From NCBI RefSeq assembly GCF_049275935.1, contig NZ_CP184830.1, positions 5,518,001-5,582,000 on the forward strand: a stretch of 64,000 nucleotides of DNA, written 5' to 3'. Below, one piece after another: positions 8,727 through 17,821 of this stretch (position 1 is the stretch's first letter; each line of letters opens with the position of its first letter). The translations under genes were made by a program, and so were the position numbers. Source of the DNA: Endozoicomonas_A sp049275935 (lineage in GTDB: Bacteria > Pseudomonadota > Gammaproteobacteria > Pseudomonadales > Endozoicomonadaceae). The notes beneath the pieces are model-generated. The model was not told where the DNA came from. It worked only from the letters and a program-made list of their open reading frames with translations, and did no database searches.

Positions 8727-8889
8727 TAAGTACTCAGCCATACGGAATCGAATATTTCTGGCTTATTGGGCAGGTGCTCTGCAAGGCGCAACGACGGGAA
8801 CATAGCAAGCTATGTGACCAGAGTTGCAACGCAGTCAGAGTGCCTGAACAATAAGTCAGAAAATATGATTTCGTATGGTTGAGTACTTA
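8727..8889. repeat. 163-bp imperfect inverted repeat (MITE-like hairpin) upstream of cysI
   Basis: The outer ends are TAAGTACTCA and TGAGTACTTA. Moving inward, CCATACGGAATC pairs with GATTTCGTATGG, GGCTTATTG with CAATAAGTC, and ACATAGC with GCTATGT at the centre. The arms are about 80 bases each; the outer 50 or so match closely and the inner part more loosely. It carries no gene. This is the form of a non-autonomous palindromic element. It ends 50 bp before cysI, so it could also affect cysI transcription. Confidence 0.75.
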
Positions 8890-8938
8890 TAGTCAGGCCT
8901 CTGGATAGCTCGCCAACCCATTTAGAAAAATTATTCCC

Positions 8939-10594
8939 ATGTATAAATACGATGAGTACGATCAACGCATCGTCGACGAAAGAGTGAGTCAGTTCAGAGA
9001 GCAGACTCGACGTTACCTCGCCGGTGAGATCGCAGAGGACGAGTTTTTACCCCTGCGTCTGCAGAATGGCCTCTATATTCAGCGTTTTGCTCCCATGCTG
9101 CGGATCGCAATCCCGTACGGCATGTTGAATACCCGCCAGGTTAGAAGACTTTCTGAAATTTCGCGCAAATATGATAAGGGCTATGTGCACTTCACTACCC
9201 GCCAGAACGTACAGTTGAACTGGCCTCTGCTTGAGCAGGTTCCTGATATCCTGGCTGATCTTGCGGAAGTTGAGATGCATGCTGTGCAGACCAGTGGTGC
9301 CTGCATTCGTAACACGACGACTGATCAGTTTGCCGGTGTTGCACGAGATGAAATTGTAGATCCAAGACCCTGGTGTGAAATCATCCGTCAATGGTCCACA
9401 TTCCATCCGGAGTTTGCCTTTTTGCCTCGTAAATTCAAAATCGCTGTTTGTGGTTCTGAAGAAGATCGTGCAGCTACCATGGTTCATGACATTGGCGTCC
9501 ATGCCTTTCGAAATGAGAACGGTAATGTGCGATTCAAGATACTGGCCGGTGGTGGACTGGGACGAACTCCCATGGTCGCCAGTGTCATCAGAGAGTCCAT
9601 AGAGCCTGAACATTTATTGACCTATCTGGATGCCATTCTGAGGGTTTACAACCGCTATGGCCGTCGTGACAACAAATACAAGGCGCGCATCAAGATTCTT
9701 GTAAAAGCCATGACACCTGAAGTGTTCACAGAGAAAGTGGAATCAGAATGGGAGCAGATCAAAGATTCCGCATCCCTTCTGCCTGAAGCTGAGATAAAGC
9801 GTGTCAGCCAGCACTTTATTGATCCAGAATACAAGGGACTGGTGGATCAGGACTTTAATGAACTGGCTTTGAAAGCGCCAGCAGGTTTCCATTCCTGGCT
9901 GAAACAGAATGTGTTTCCCCATAAGAAACCAGGTTACTGTGCCGTCACCCTGACTTTGAAAGCTACCGGGGATGCTCCTGGTGATGTATCTGCAGAACAG
10001 CTGGATGTTATTGCTGATCTTGCCGATCATTACAGCCTGGGAGAGCTCAGAGTTAGCCACGAGCAAAATCTGATATTCGCTGACGTGGAACAAACGGCAC
10101 TGATTGAACTTTGGGAAAAATTGTCAGCTGTTGGCTTGGGGACGGCCAATCGTGGCCTGTTAACCGATGTGATCTGCTGCCCGGGTGGTGATTTCTGTGC
10201 ACTGGCCAATGCTCGATCTATTCCTCTGGCAGAGGAAATTCAGCGCAAGTTCGACGATATTGACTATCTGCATGACGTCGGTGAGCTGGACCTGAACATT
10301 TCAGGTTGCATGAATGCCTGTGCCCATCACCATGTGGGTCATATAGGTATTCTGGGTGTCGACAGAAAAGGCATTGAATATTATCAGGTTCAGGTCGGCG
10401 GCTCTGCTTCAAAAGAAGCTGCCCTGGGCAAAATTATTGGACCTTCATTCAAGCGTGAAGAAATTCCTGACGTGCTGGAGAAGATCCTCAGTGTTTACAT
10501 AGAGCAGCGTCATGAAGATGAGCTGTTTATCGATACCTGCCAGCGCATTGGCATAACCCCTTTCAAGGAGCGTGTGTATGCCCAGGCTGCTTAA
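8939..10594 (+). CDS. cysI: Sulfite reductase hemoprotein (nitrite/sulfite reductase family)
   Basis: The 551-residue protein would carry out the six-electron reduction of sulfite to sulfide in cysteine synthesis, in the cytoplasm. The coupled sirohaem/4Fe-4S ligands are present: Cys414 and Cys420 in CCPGGDFC, then Cys457 and Cys461 in SGCMNAC, the usual C-x5-C and C-x3-C pattern. The substrate-binding half includes HFTTRQNVQLNW and TSGACIRNTTTD. Length and N-terminus follow the pseudomonad CysI type rather than the longer enterobacterial protein. The downstream DUF934 gene overlaps its 3' end, as is usual for this type. Confidence 0.92.
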   Translation: MYKYDEYDQRIVDERVSQFREQTRRYLAGEIAEDEFLPLRLQNGLYIQRFAPMLRIAIPYGMLNTRQVRRLSEISRKYDKGYVHFTTRQNVQLNWPLLEQVPDILADLAEVEMHAVQTSGACIRNTTTDQFAGVARDEIVDPRPWCEIIRQWSTFHPEFAFLPRKFKIAVCGSEEDRAATMVHDIGVHAFRNENGNVRFKILAGGGLGRTPMVASVIRESIEPEHLLTYLDAILRVYNRYGRRDNKYKARIKILVKAMTPEVFTEKVESEWEQIKDSASLLPEAEIKRVSQHFIDPEYKGLVDQDFNELALKAPAGFHSWLKQNVFPHKKPGYCAVTLTLKATGDAPGDVSAEQLDVIADLADHYSLGELRVSHEQNLIFADVEQTALIELWEKLSAVGLGTANRGLLTDVICCPGGDFCALANARSIPLAEEIQRKFDDIDYLHDVGELDLNISGCMNACAHHHVGHIGILGVDRKGIEYYQVQVGGSASKEAALGKIIGPSFKREEIPDVLEKILSVYIEQRHEDELFIDTCQRIGITPFKERVYAQAA

Positions 10595-11075
10595 AAATAG
10601 CGAAGTTTTTGAGGATGATTACCGGATTCTGGATTCAGAATCTGCAGATCAGGTATTTGCAGGGACACTGCTGATTCCAGCTAAGGAACTCGATCAATAT
10701 AAGAAACTGCTTGAACAAAAGCAGCAACCAACCGGCTTGTTCCTTGATAGTGATGACGAAGTTGAAAATTATGCTGACATACTGTCCAGCTTCGACCTGA
10801 TTACCATTAATTTTCCCAAGTTTATTGATGGTAGAGGCTACTCCCTGTGCCGCATCCTCAGGGACCGTTATCATTACAAAGGAGATATCAGAGCCGTGGG
10901 TGACGTGCTTGTCGATCAGATTTTCATGTTGCAGCGGTGTGGCTTTTCAAGTTATTACCTCAGAGAAGACCAGAAAGCAGAAGATGCTATCAAGGCATTG
11001 GACACTTTTACCCTAAGGTATCAGGGAAGCACTGATGATCCTGAACCTCTCTACAGAAAAAGACAGGCATCTTAG
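10578..11075 (+). CDS. DUF934 protein, sulfite reductase partner
   Basis: A protein of about 165 residues with the DUF934 core: INFPKFIDGRGYSLCRILRDRY followed by GDIRAVGDVLVDQIF and MLQRCGFSSY. The family is almost always next to a CysI-type sulfite reductase and is thought to support assimilatory sulfite reduction, but its biochemical role is not settled. The ATG at 10578 is preceded by AAGGAG seven bases upstream, inside the end of cysI. An upstream GTG at 10572 is less likely. The overlap means the two are translated together. Confidence 0.88.
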   Translation: MPRLLKNSEVFEDDYRILDSESADQVFAGTLLIPAKELDQYKKLLEQKQQPTGLFLDSDDEVENYADILSSFDLITINFPKFIDGRGYSLCRILRDRYHYKGDIRAVGDVLVDQIFMLQRCGFSSYYLREDQKAEDAIKALDTFTLRYQGSTDDPEPLYRKRQAS

Positions 11076-11187
11076 AAGAGCCAGATCCAACTTGTTAAGG
11101 GCTGCTGTCAGCGGCCCTACCCTTCTCTTGTTTACCGGACTCACAGCCTTGGGTATATACTTGGCCTTTTAGCTTCAAGCAAAATGC

Positions 11188-11206
11188 GGGCTGGAATAGC
11201 CCTTTT
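11188..11206 (+). terminator. Intrinsic terminator after cysI-DUF934
   Basis: Stem GGGCT/AGCCC with loop GGAAT, followed by TTTT. It lies between the DUF934 gene and the following antiporter gene. Confidence 0.6.
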
Positions 11207-11234
11207 ATAAACAATCATTTATCTGGCGAGTCTA

Positions 11235-12404
11235 ATGGAAAGTGGTTCCCTGCTCTTCTCTTTCTTCCTTATCTTCAGTGGTGCTGCAATACTCGCTACT
11301 GCTGCGCTGTTTACCCGTCAACCTCTCCTGGTCGCCTACATCGTACTGGGTGCCTTTCTGGGCCCCTATGGCATGGAAATGGTTACGGATACCGGGCTTT
11401 TAAATGATATTGCCCACGTCGGAATTATATTCCTGCTGTTTTTGCTCGGACTGGATATGCAGCCCGCTCACCTTGGTCATCTGCTCAAGAAAACAGCTAC
11501 GGTAGGATTAATCAGTTCGATCATATTTGCACTAACCGGTTATGGACTGGGACTGGCATTTGGTTTCAGCCAAAAAGAAGCCGTCATAACCGGTGCGACA
11601 ATGATGTTCTCCAGTACCATTATTGGTATCAAATTATTGCCAACTACGGTACTGCATCACAAACATACAGGCGAAATTCTTGTCAGTCTGCTGCTTTTGC
11701 AGGATCTGCTGGCGATTCTGGTTCTCCTGCTGCTGTACAACTTTGATGGTGGATTTGCCAACAGTAAAATGGATGTTCTGATGGCTCTCGCCGCACTTCC
11801 TATGATCATAGCTGCGGCTTTTTTGGCTGTTCGTTATGCTCTGCTGCCATTGATGGCACGCTTCGACCGGTTTCATGAATACATGTTCCTCTTAGCCATT
11901 GGCTGGTGTCTTGGCTTCGCTGAACTGGCCCATGCCTTGAATCTTTCCTATGAAATTGGTGCCTTTATTGCCGGGGTCAGCATTGCTACCAGCCCGATTT
12001 CTCAGTACATAGCCATTAATCTCAAGCCTTTGCGGGATTTTTTCCTGGTTCTGTTCTTCTTCTCAATCGGTGCCAGCTTTAACCTCAATTTGTTCGGAGA
12101 AGTGTGGCTGCCTGCGGTTATCATGACCGTTATTTGTCTGCTTCTGAAACCTGCCACATTTGGTATCTTACTGAGTGCCAATGAGAACAAATCAACGGCA
12201 TGGGAAGTCGGTTTCAGATTGGGCCAGACCAGTGAGTTTTCTATTCTGATTGCAGTACTGGCAGCGGGACAGATGTTGATGGGAGAGATCGCAGCTCACG
12301 TCGTCCAGGCAACTGCCATATTAACATTGATCATCTCTTCCTACGTGGTGGTGTTTAACTATGAATCACCCATAGCGGTATCGGAAAAGCTGAGAAGAGA
12401 CTAA
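11235..12404 (+). CDS. CPA2 family cation:proton antiporter, membrane domain only
   Basis: The 389 residues contain only the Na+/H+ exchanger membrane domain, with about 12 hydrophobic segments. Family motifs include VAYIVLGAFLGPYG, FLLFLLGLDM, LLLLQDLLAIL and an EIGAFIAGVSIA-type segment. Unlike the KefB-like protein at 2642-4603, it lacks the C-terminal RCK/TrkA domain. It should therefore be an inner-membrane cation/proton exchanger with different or no nucleotide gating. The substrate ion cannot be told from sequence. It appears to be a single-gene unit after the terminator upstream. Confidence 0.85.
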   Translation: MESGSLLFSFFLIFSGAAILATAALFTRQPLLVAYIVLGAFLGPYGMEMVTDTGLLNDIAHVGIIFLLFLLGLDMQPAHLGHLLKKTATVGLISSIIFALTGYGLGLAFGFSQKEAVITGATMMFSSTIIGIKLLPTTVLHHKHTGEILVSLLLLQDLLAILVLLLLYNFDGGFANSKMDVLMALAALPMIIAAAFLAVRYALLPLMARFDRFHEYMFLLAIGWCLGFAELAHALNLSYEIGAFIAGVSIATSPISQYIAINLKPLRDFFLVLFFFSIGASFNLNLFGEVWLPAVIMTVICLLLKPATFGILLSANENKSTAWEVGFRLGQTSEFSILIAVLAAGQMLMGEIAAHVVQATAILTLIISSYVVVFNYESPIAVSEKLRRD

Positions 12405-12453
12405 AACAAAAAAAACCGCACAATACGGGGTTCTCCCATCCAGATAACACTAC

Positions 12454-12670
12454 AACTCGTTCCCATGCTCTGAGGTCGTCATTCCCGCGAAGGCGGGAAT
12501 CCAGCGCCAACGGTGGATCTCTGCCTTCTCGGGGATGACAAGGCCAAGGGGGCATCGGGCAGTATGGTTCTGGTGGTGAGTCTGTGTGGATTCCCGCCTT
12601 CGCGGGAATGACGAGAATGAAGTCGGGAATGACGGGAGTCAACTCGTTCCCACGCTAGAGCATGGGAACT
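12454..12670. repeat. Nested palindromic repeats (REP/MITE-like)
   Basis: Two perfect 26-bp copies lie in opposite orientation at 12478-12503 and 12587-12612. Each contains its own hairpin, ATTCCCGC..GCGGGAAT. They are bracketed by a second repeat type: CTCGTTCCCATGCTCTG at 12456-12472, and at 12646-12669 a hairpin running from GTTCCC to GGGAAC. Both motif types resemble short intergenic repeats common in proteobacteria. The arrangement looks like one element inserted into or beside another between two convergent genes. Confidence 0.8.
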
Positions 12671-12692
12671 ATCCAGATATCACTTTGAGCAG

Positions 12693-13736
12693 TTAAGAAA
12701 AGTATCGACCCTGAGACAATCTTTCCCAGATTTTTCCGAAGGCATTGTCCAGAGTCGTTTCAGCAGCCAAGCCCAGTTTACTGGCCATTCCTTTCTTCAC
12801 TTCATAACTGACCTGAATAATGTCTGAGGAGTCTACCCTGCTATAGATATACTCATCACTGGTCATGACCAGATCAATCAGGTTTTTCTCAATCGCCTGA
12901 CGGCCATACCAGATTTCACCGGTAGCGACCTCTTCTACGTTGACCTGCTCACGTTCCTCCTTGATAAACTCTTTGAACAGCTCATGAGTGTCCTGGATAT
13001 CCTGCTTGAACTTATCACGCCCCTTTTCAGTGTTTTCGCCAAGAACCGTCAGAGTGCGTTTAAATTCACCGGCAGTGTGCAGTTCAATATCAACATCATG
13101 CTTTTTAAGCAATTTATTGATATTGGGCAGCTGAGCCATCACACCTATGGAACCAATCACGGCAAAAGGCGCAGCAACAATCTGATTAGCCGTACAGGCC
13201 ATCATATAACCGCCACTGGCAGCCACTTTATCGACTGCAATAGTGAAATTAATACCACGATCTCTGATACGTTGTAGCTGGGAAGCTGCAAGACCATAGG
13301 CATGTACCATACCTCCCGCACTTTCCAGCTTCAGAAGTACTTCATCCTTGTCTGTGATAACAGACAGTACTGCAGTGATCTCTTCACGAAGAGACTTGAC
13401 TGCAGAAGCTTTCATATCGCCGTGAAAATCAAGGACATACAGACGTGGTTTTACTTGCTTTTCTTTATCCTTTTTCTTTTCCTTGTCGGCTTTCTTTTTT
13501 TCCTTTGCCAGCTGCTTCAGCCTTTCCTTGTCGAGCGTCGCATGCTGAAGATCATCCTTCAGATGCTGATAGTGTTCATTCAGTTTCTTGATTTCAAGAT
13601 GCCCTTTACTGATCTTTTTGGATTTTTGTCCCATTGCAGCTGCCGCAACAATGATGATCAGCAGTGCCACAACAAATGTGACCACTTTGGCAAGGAATAA
13701 GCCGTATTCCGCCAGATACTCCAAGAGAGCCTCCAA
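12693..13736 (-). CDS. sohB: Inner-membrane serine protease SohB
   Basis: A 347-residue member of peptidase family S49. One N-terminal membrane helix (VVTFVVALLIIIVAAAA) is followed by a long lysine-rich helical stretch (about residues 70-95) and then the protease domain. The expected Ser/Lys catalytic pair is Ser174 in VAASGGYMMA and Lys226 in GEFKRTLT. PFAVIGSIGVMAQ is the usual S49 segment after the serine. The domain faces the periplasm in E. coli SohB. The gene is convergent with the antiporter upstream and stands alone. Confidence 0.93.
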   Translation of the reverse strand: MEALLEYLAEYGLFLAKVVTFVVALLIIIVAAAAMGQKSKKISKGHLEIKKLNEHYQHLKDDLQHATLDKERLKQLAKEKKKADKEKKKDKEKQVKPRLYVLDFHGDMKASAVKSLREEITAVLSVITDKDEVLLKLESAGGMVHAYGLAASQLQRIRDRGINFTIAVDKVAASGGYMMACTANQIVAAPFAVIGSIGVMAQLPNINKLLKKHDVDIELHTAGEFKRTLTVLGENTEKGRDKFKQDIQDTHELFKEFIKEEREQVNVEEVATGEIWYGRQAIEKNLIDLVMTSDEYIYSRVDSSDIIQVSYEVKKGMASKLGLAAETTLDNAFGKIWERLSQGRYFS

Positions 13737-14020
13737 TAATTCATTTCAATATGAGTGCTTAAGGATACCTGAAAAAGAGAATGTGAAAAGTCCAACTAAT
13801 GCTTGGTTGGCCATCTGCTTACCTGCGGCTTGAGTGATCTCCAGCGACCAGTTTTTGAGAACATCAGCTGATGAGCCTCCGGCTCTGCCGTAGGTCATTT
13901 GACTGGTCACACAAAGGCAGAGACAGTCGTTTTGATGACCATGTGTTCCGTATTTTTTGAGTGGTAGAATTTGCACGGAGCAAAATCTTTAAACACAACA
14001 AGACATATGATTGTATATTA

Positions 14021-14800
14021 TTAACTATCTATCAACATCCTGGATATTGTGAATTTAGGGGGTATGTCCGGCAGATCATCTCTGCGGAACCATTCAGCAC
14101 TCACCAGCTCTTCCTCTTCAAGGCTAATCTCACCTGATTTATATTCAGCGTGATAGCCCAGCATCAAGGCATGGGGAAAGGGCCAGCTCTGACTGAGTTG
14201 GTACTTTATTTCACCGACCTCCAGACCCACTTCCTCCCTGATCTCTCTTATTACAGCTTCCTCAGCACTCTCGCCCGGCTCGACAAAGCCCGCGATGACC
14301 GTATGCATTGTTGTATCACGCAAATGTCGCTGATGTTGAACAAGCAGTACTTCATCCCCTTTATGAACAAGAACTATGATGCACGGAGATATCCTTGGAT
14401 AGTAAGTCATTTCGCAGGCTGAACAAACCATTGACCAATCCCCTTCGCTTGACATGCATGGACTACCACAGCGGCCACAGAATTGGTGGTCTTTTCTGGA
14501 TCTCAGGATTTGAGCGGCGTGACTGTATAACGCCACCATTGATTCAGGTTGCATCGCCATATATTGTCGGGCATTAACAGCACTCCCCTCTTCAGGAATT
14601 CGGTCTGTTTTTATAACCGACACCGAATATTCGTCCAGATTTCCAGTTCTGATTGATTCGTGGTTATCCATCCAGGGGTGTTTCTCCCAGAGGAACTCCC
14701 CCTCGGAATTCATCAGGATGTCATGACCAGACAGAATTAGATAACGATCAGCATTACCCCCTTCCGGGGTCCAGCCGTTTGCAGGTTGGTATTGGTGCAT
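14021..14800 (-). CDS. nudC: NADH pyrophosphatase / NAD-RNA decapping Nudix hydrolase
   Basis: NudC hydrolyses NAD(H) to NMN(H) and AMP and removes NAD caps from RNA. All marks are present: a zinc ribbon with CGRCGSPC and CSACEMTYYP, the Nudix box GFVEPGESAEEAVIREIREE, and the NADH-specific SQSWPFPHALM. I use the ATG at 14800 because the resulting 259 residues match the E. coli protein (257). A TTG at 14860 would give a longer form directly abutting dnaQ. It is the last gene of a methyltransferase-rnhA-dnaQ-nudC run. Confidence 0.92.
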   Translation of the reverse strand: MHQYQPANGWTPEGGNADRYLILSGHDILMNSEGEFLWEKHPWMDNHESIRTGNLDEYSVSVIKTDRIPEEGSAVNARQYMAMQPESMVALYSHAAQILRSRKDHQFCGRCGSPCMSSEGDWSMVCSACEMTYYPRISPCIIVLVHKGDEVLLVQHQRHLRDTTMHTVIAGFVEPGESAEEAVIREIREEVGLEVGEIKYQLSQSWPFPHALMLGYHAEYKSGEISLEEEELVSAEWFRRDDLPDIPPKFTISRMLIDS

Positions 14801-14860
14801 GTATGTCACTGCTTTCGATGATGAGTTAATGGTCAGTCGGTCATTGCAAACTGGTAGCAA

Positions 14861-15544
14861 TTACCAATTCTGCTGGCCTATCTTTTCCAGTTTTTCCTGA
14901 TGCAACTGTAATTCAGCATCGGTCGGTTTGATGATTTTCAAGGCGGGTCTGTCCAAAGATAGACGTCTGATAACCGTTACATCATCAGTCCCCTCTCCGG
15001 TTCCTCCCAGAAGCAGAGAAGTCTGACCACCCGTCATGGCAAGGTAGACTTCAGCCAATATCTCAGAGTCAAGGAGCGCACCATGGAAGGTACGAGCCGA
15101 GTTATCGATAAAATAACGTTTGCAAAGTGCATCCAGGTTATTTTTCTGACCAGGGTGCTTCTTTCTGGCTATAGCCAGAGAGTCGGTAATTTTACTGTAG
15201 TCCTCAACCTGCCCAAAGGCGGGATCCAGCCACTTTAGCTCATGGTTGAGAAAGTTAATATCAAAGGGGGCATTATGCGCAATCAGCTCAGCATCTTTGA
15301 TAAAATCCAGAAAATCTTTGGCCACTGCAGCAAAGAGTGGTTTGTCCTGAACAAATTCGTTGGTAATACCATGCACCTGGATAACCTCATCATCCATATG
15401 CCGCTCAGGATTGATGTAGACATGATAAGTATTACCCGTCAGCTTACGGTCAATCATCTCCACACAACCGATTTCGACAATCCTGTGGCCCTGCGAAGGG
15501 TCTATCCCGGTGGTTTCCGTATCCATTATGATCTGGCGGTTCAT
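14861..15544 (-). CDS. dnaQ: DNA polymerase III epsilon subunit, proofreading exonuclease
   Basis: A 227-residue 3'-5' exonuclease of the replicase core. The DEDDh motifs are present: Asp8 and Glu10 in DTETTG, HNAPFDINFLNHEL, and the ExoIII region HGALLDSEILAEVY. The C-terminal part would bind the alpha subunit. Its start overlaps the end of rnhA by 4 bp (ATGA). In E. coli rnhA and dnaQ are divergent neighbours, but here they run in the same direction and are coupled. Confidence 0.95.
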   Translation of the reverse strand: MNRQIIMDTETTGIDPSQGHRIVEIGCVEMIDRKLTGNTYHVYINPERHMDDEVIQVHGITNEFVQDKPLFAAVAKDFLDFIKDAELIAHNAPFDINFLNHELKWLDPAFGQVEDYSKITDSLAIARKKHPGQKNNLDALCKRYFIDNSARTFHGALLDSEILAEVYLAMTGGQTSLLLGGTGEGTDDVTVIRRLSLDRPALKIIKPTDAELQLHQEKLEKIGQQNW

Positions 15545-15993
15545 TGCTTCTTACCTTCAATAATCTCTTGAGCACCACGACAGGCGAGTTCATCCGCCAT
15601 TTCATTTTCCCGGTGTCCGGCATGCCCTTTTACCCAGCACCACTCAATCTTATGATGAGTATTCTGGGCATCAAGCCGTTCCCATAAATCTTGGTTTTTT
15701 ACAGGTTTACCCGCCGCTGTTTTCCAGCCTTTGCGTTTCCAGCCGGACAACCACTCTGTTATACCCTTGCGTACGTATTGGGAATCAGTTGTGACACGCA
15801 CCTCGCAGGCCCGGGTTAATGTTTCCAATCCTACAATGGCGGCCATCAATTCCATGCGGTTATTGGTGGTTTCTTTCTCGCCACCATACAATCCTTTTTC
15901 AGCAGTACCGTAACGCAGAACGACTCCCCAACCACCGGGGCCGGGGTTTCCTTTACAGGCACCATCTGTAAAAAGCTCAACGAGCTTGCTCAA
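15541..15993 (-). CDS. rnhA: Ribonuclease HI
   Basis: The 150-residue protein degrades RNA in RNA-DNA hybrids. The catalytic carboxylates are visible: Asp10 (FTDGACKGNPGPGGWG), Glu48 (NNRMELMAAI), Asp70 (TTDSQYV), and the late Asp in NEMADELA with the nearby His of GHAGHREN. Length equals that of typical bacterial type 1 enzymes (about 155). It overlaps both neighbours by 4 bp, so it sits inside a translationally coupled run. Confidence 0.96.
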   Translation of the reverse strand: MSKLVELFTDGACKGNPGPGGWGVVLRYGTAEKGLYGGEKETTNNRMELMAAIVGLETLTRACEVRVTTDSQYVRKGITEWLSGWKRKGWKTAAGKPVKNQDLWERLDAQNTHHKIEWCWVKGHAGHRENEMADELACRGAQEIIEGKKQ

Positions 15994-16763
15994 CGATTAT
16001 CTCCCACTCGACTGGACCCTGTAATCGGTTTTCCGACCAGGGATTGCCCCACGGAGGACCAGACAGGCTTGATGGGTGTCATGCCTGCCACTTCCCGGGT
16101 GGCAACTATGATGTAAAAACTGCCAAAAGGCAGCATCCAACTACGACAGCGTTGTTCAATCAATTCCGACTTCAAGCCCATGGCTGAGTGGGTAGAAGGG
16201 AACAGGTAGGCACCATGAATCACTTTCTCAACACTGAACCCCAGCAAGGTTAACCAGTCCTTCATCCGACTTGGACTAATGAACTGGACACCACTGAACA
16301 ACCTTCGATAACCCGGAAGTATCATACGCTTGATGTTGCAGAGACTCAGAGGGTTAAAACCGACTACCATCATCTTCCCTCCGGGGATGATGGTATGCCC
16401 CGCTTCGCTGAGAAGTCGGTGCGGGCGATCAGACACTTCTACCATATGATGCAGCAGGACCAGGTCAAGGCTGCCCGGAGCTATCGGCCAGTGATAAGGA
16501 TCAAGCAACAACGAAGACGTCGGCTCAGAGTTTAAGGGGTGAAACTGAAAGTTTCGACTTACCTGGGACTCTGACAACAGAGCCGCAGTCGGAGATACCG
16601 ATAATTCAACAGCATGATAACCAAAGATATACTTTAACTCATGTTCTATGTGACAGCGTTCTGTCTCAAGGACAAACTCTCCTGCACCGGATTGCATCCA
16701 ACCCTGCAGGGCCTGCAACTTTTGAGGCATTTCAGGTCTGGTCGTTTTTTTAAACCATTGCAT
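15990..16763 (-). CDS. Class I SAM-dependent methyltransferase
   Basis: A 257-residue protein of the methyltransferase type usually found between gloB and rnhA in gammaproteobacteria. SLDLVLLHHMVEVSDRPHRLLSEA corresponds to the middle of the Rossmann domain, and GGKMMVVGFNPLS to the later strand. The classical glycine-rich SAM motif I is weak, as in this subgroup. The substrate is unknown. It is divergent from gloB with a 233-bp shared promoter region, and it overlaps rnhA by 4 bp. Confidence 0.85.
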   Translation of the reverse strand: MQWFKKTTRPEMPQKLQALQGWMQSGAGEFVLETERCHIEHELKYIFGYHAVELSVSPTAALLSESQVSRNFQFHPLNSEPTSSLLLDPYHWPIAPGSLDLVLLHHMVEVSDRPHRLLSEAGHTIIPGGKMMVVGFNPLSLCNIKRMILPGYRRLFSGVQFISPSRMKDWLTLLGFSVEKVIHGAYLFPSTHSAMGLKSELIEQRCRSWMLPFGSFYIIVATREVAGMTPIKPVWSSVGQSLVGKPITGSSRVGDNR

Positions 16764-16996
16764 CAGGCTTTTTCCGTGTATGCTGCAGTGAAATCAGCAA
16801 AAACCTCGAGCCAGATTGTTGTCCTGCTCAAATACACATCTTATCGGGCACGGCAGGATTCAACCAGCATCGGTGTCATCCCCTATGACAATCGTAAAGA
16901 AAATAGTACAGACTTTACACGCAAAATTTGTAAAAATGGTTTTTTGTCCATTACAGGCATTAGAATGTTATTGACCATTATCCGACAGAATGTCCT

Positions 16997-17779
16997 ATGA
17001 TCCGCATTCAAGCTATCCCGGCTTTTCAAGATAACTACATCTGGCTGCTCTCTGAAGATTGCAGTCAACAAAGTCTGGTCGTTGATCCGGGTGACGCTAG
17101 CGTGGTCGAGAAAGCACTGGATAGACTTGATCTGGAATTGTCGGGCATTTTGATTACCCATCATCACTGGGATCATACAAACGGCATAGAAAAGTTAACA
17201 AAAAACCGTAGCATTCCAGTCTATGGCCCTGATAATTCGGCAATTTCCGGCATTACCCACACCCTGGATGGCACAGAGACACTAGCAGTGCTCGGTACTG
17301 AATTCAGTATTTTGAAAACACCGGGACACACGCTCGATCATATTGCCTATTTCGCTAATCCTGATCAGGATGATCCCATTCTATTCTGTGGCGACACCCT
17401 CTTTTCAGCCGGCTGTGGCCGACTGTTTGAAGGGACTGCTGAACAAATGCAGAGCTCATTCAATAAACTCCGCGCTCTACCCGAAAACACCCGGGTATAT
17501 TGTGCACACGAATACACTCTGGCAAATCTTGCCTTTGCCCAGACCGTTGAACCCGACAACCACTCTATTAAGGAGTATCGCAACAAAGTCATCCGGCTTC
17601 GCGAGCAGAACAGGCCAAGCCTGCCCTCTAGCCTCAAGCTGGAATTTACCATTAATCCATTCATGCGTACTGACCAGAATAGTGTCATTACTGCTGTTAA
17701 GGAGCACGCCCCAAATGCCCCTCTGTCAAACGATTCAGAGGTATTTGGAGCATTGCGTCATTGGAAGGATCACTTTTGA
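16997..17779 (+). CDS. gloB: Hydroxyacylglutathione hydrolase (glyoxalase II)
   Basis: A 260-residue metallo-beta-lactamase-fold enzyme that hydrolyses S-D-lactoylglutathione to D-lactate and glutathione, the second step of methylglyoxal detoxification. The binuclear zinc motif THHHWDHTNG lies at residues 54-63. Further metal ligands are in KTPGHTLDH, FCGDTLFSAGCGRLFEG and YCAHEYT. Length is as in the family. It is divergent from the methyltransferase gene and followed after 42 bp by mltD. Confidence 0.95.
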   Translation: MIRIQAIPAFQDNYIWLLSEDCSQQSLVVDPGDASVVEKALDRLDLELSGILITHHHWDHTNGIEKLTKNRSIPVYGPDNSAISGITHTLDGTETLAVLGTEFSILKTPGHTLDHIAYFANPDQDDPILFCGDTLFSAGCGRLFEGTAEQMQSSFNKLRALPENTRVYCAHEYTLANLAFAQTVEPDNHSIKEYRNKVIRLREQNRPSLPSSLKLEFTINPFMRTDQNSVITAVKEHAPNAPLSNDSEVFGALRHWKDHF

Positions 17780-17821
17780 TGACGATAACCCCTGTGTTCC
17801 TTCAAGATAAATATAGTTTTT

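Noticed and set aside
13746..13976. 76-codon minus-strand frame upstream of sohB
   Set aside because: No family recognised, no convincing start signal; it holds a CATCAGCTGATG palindrome but nothing else supports a gene.
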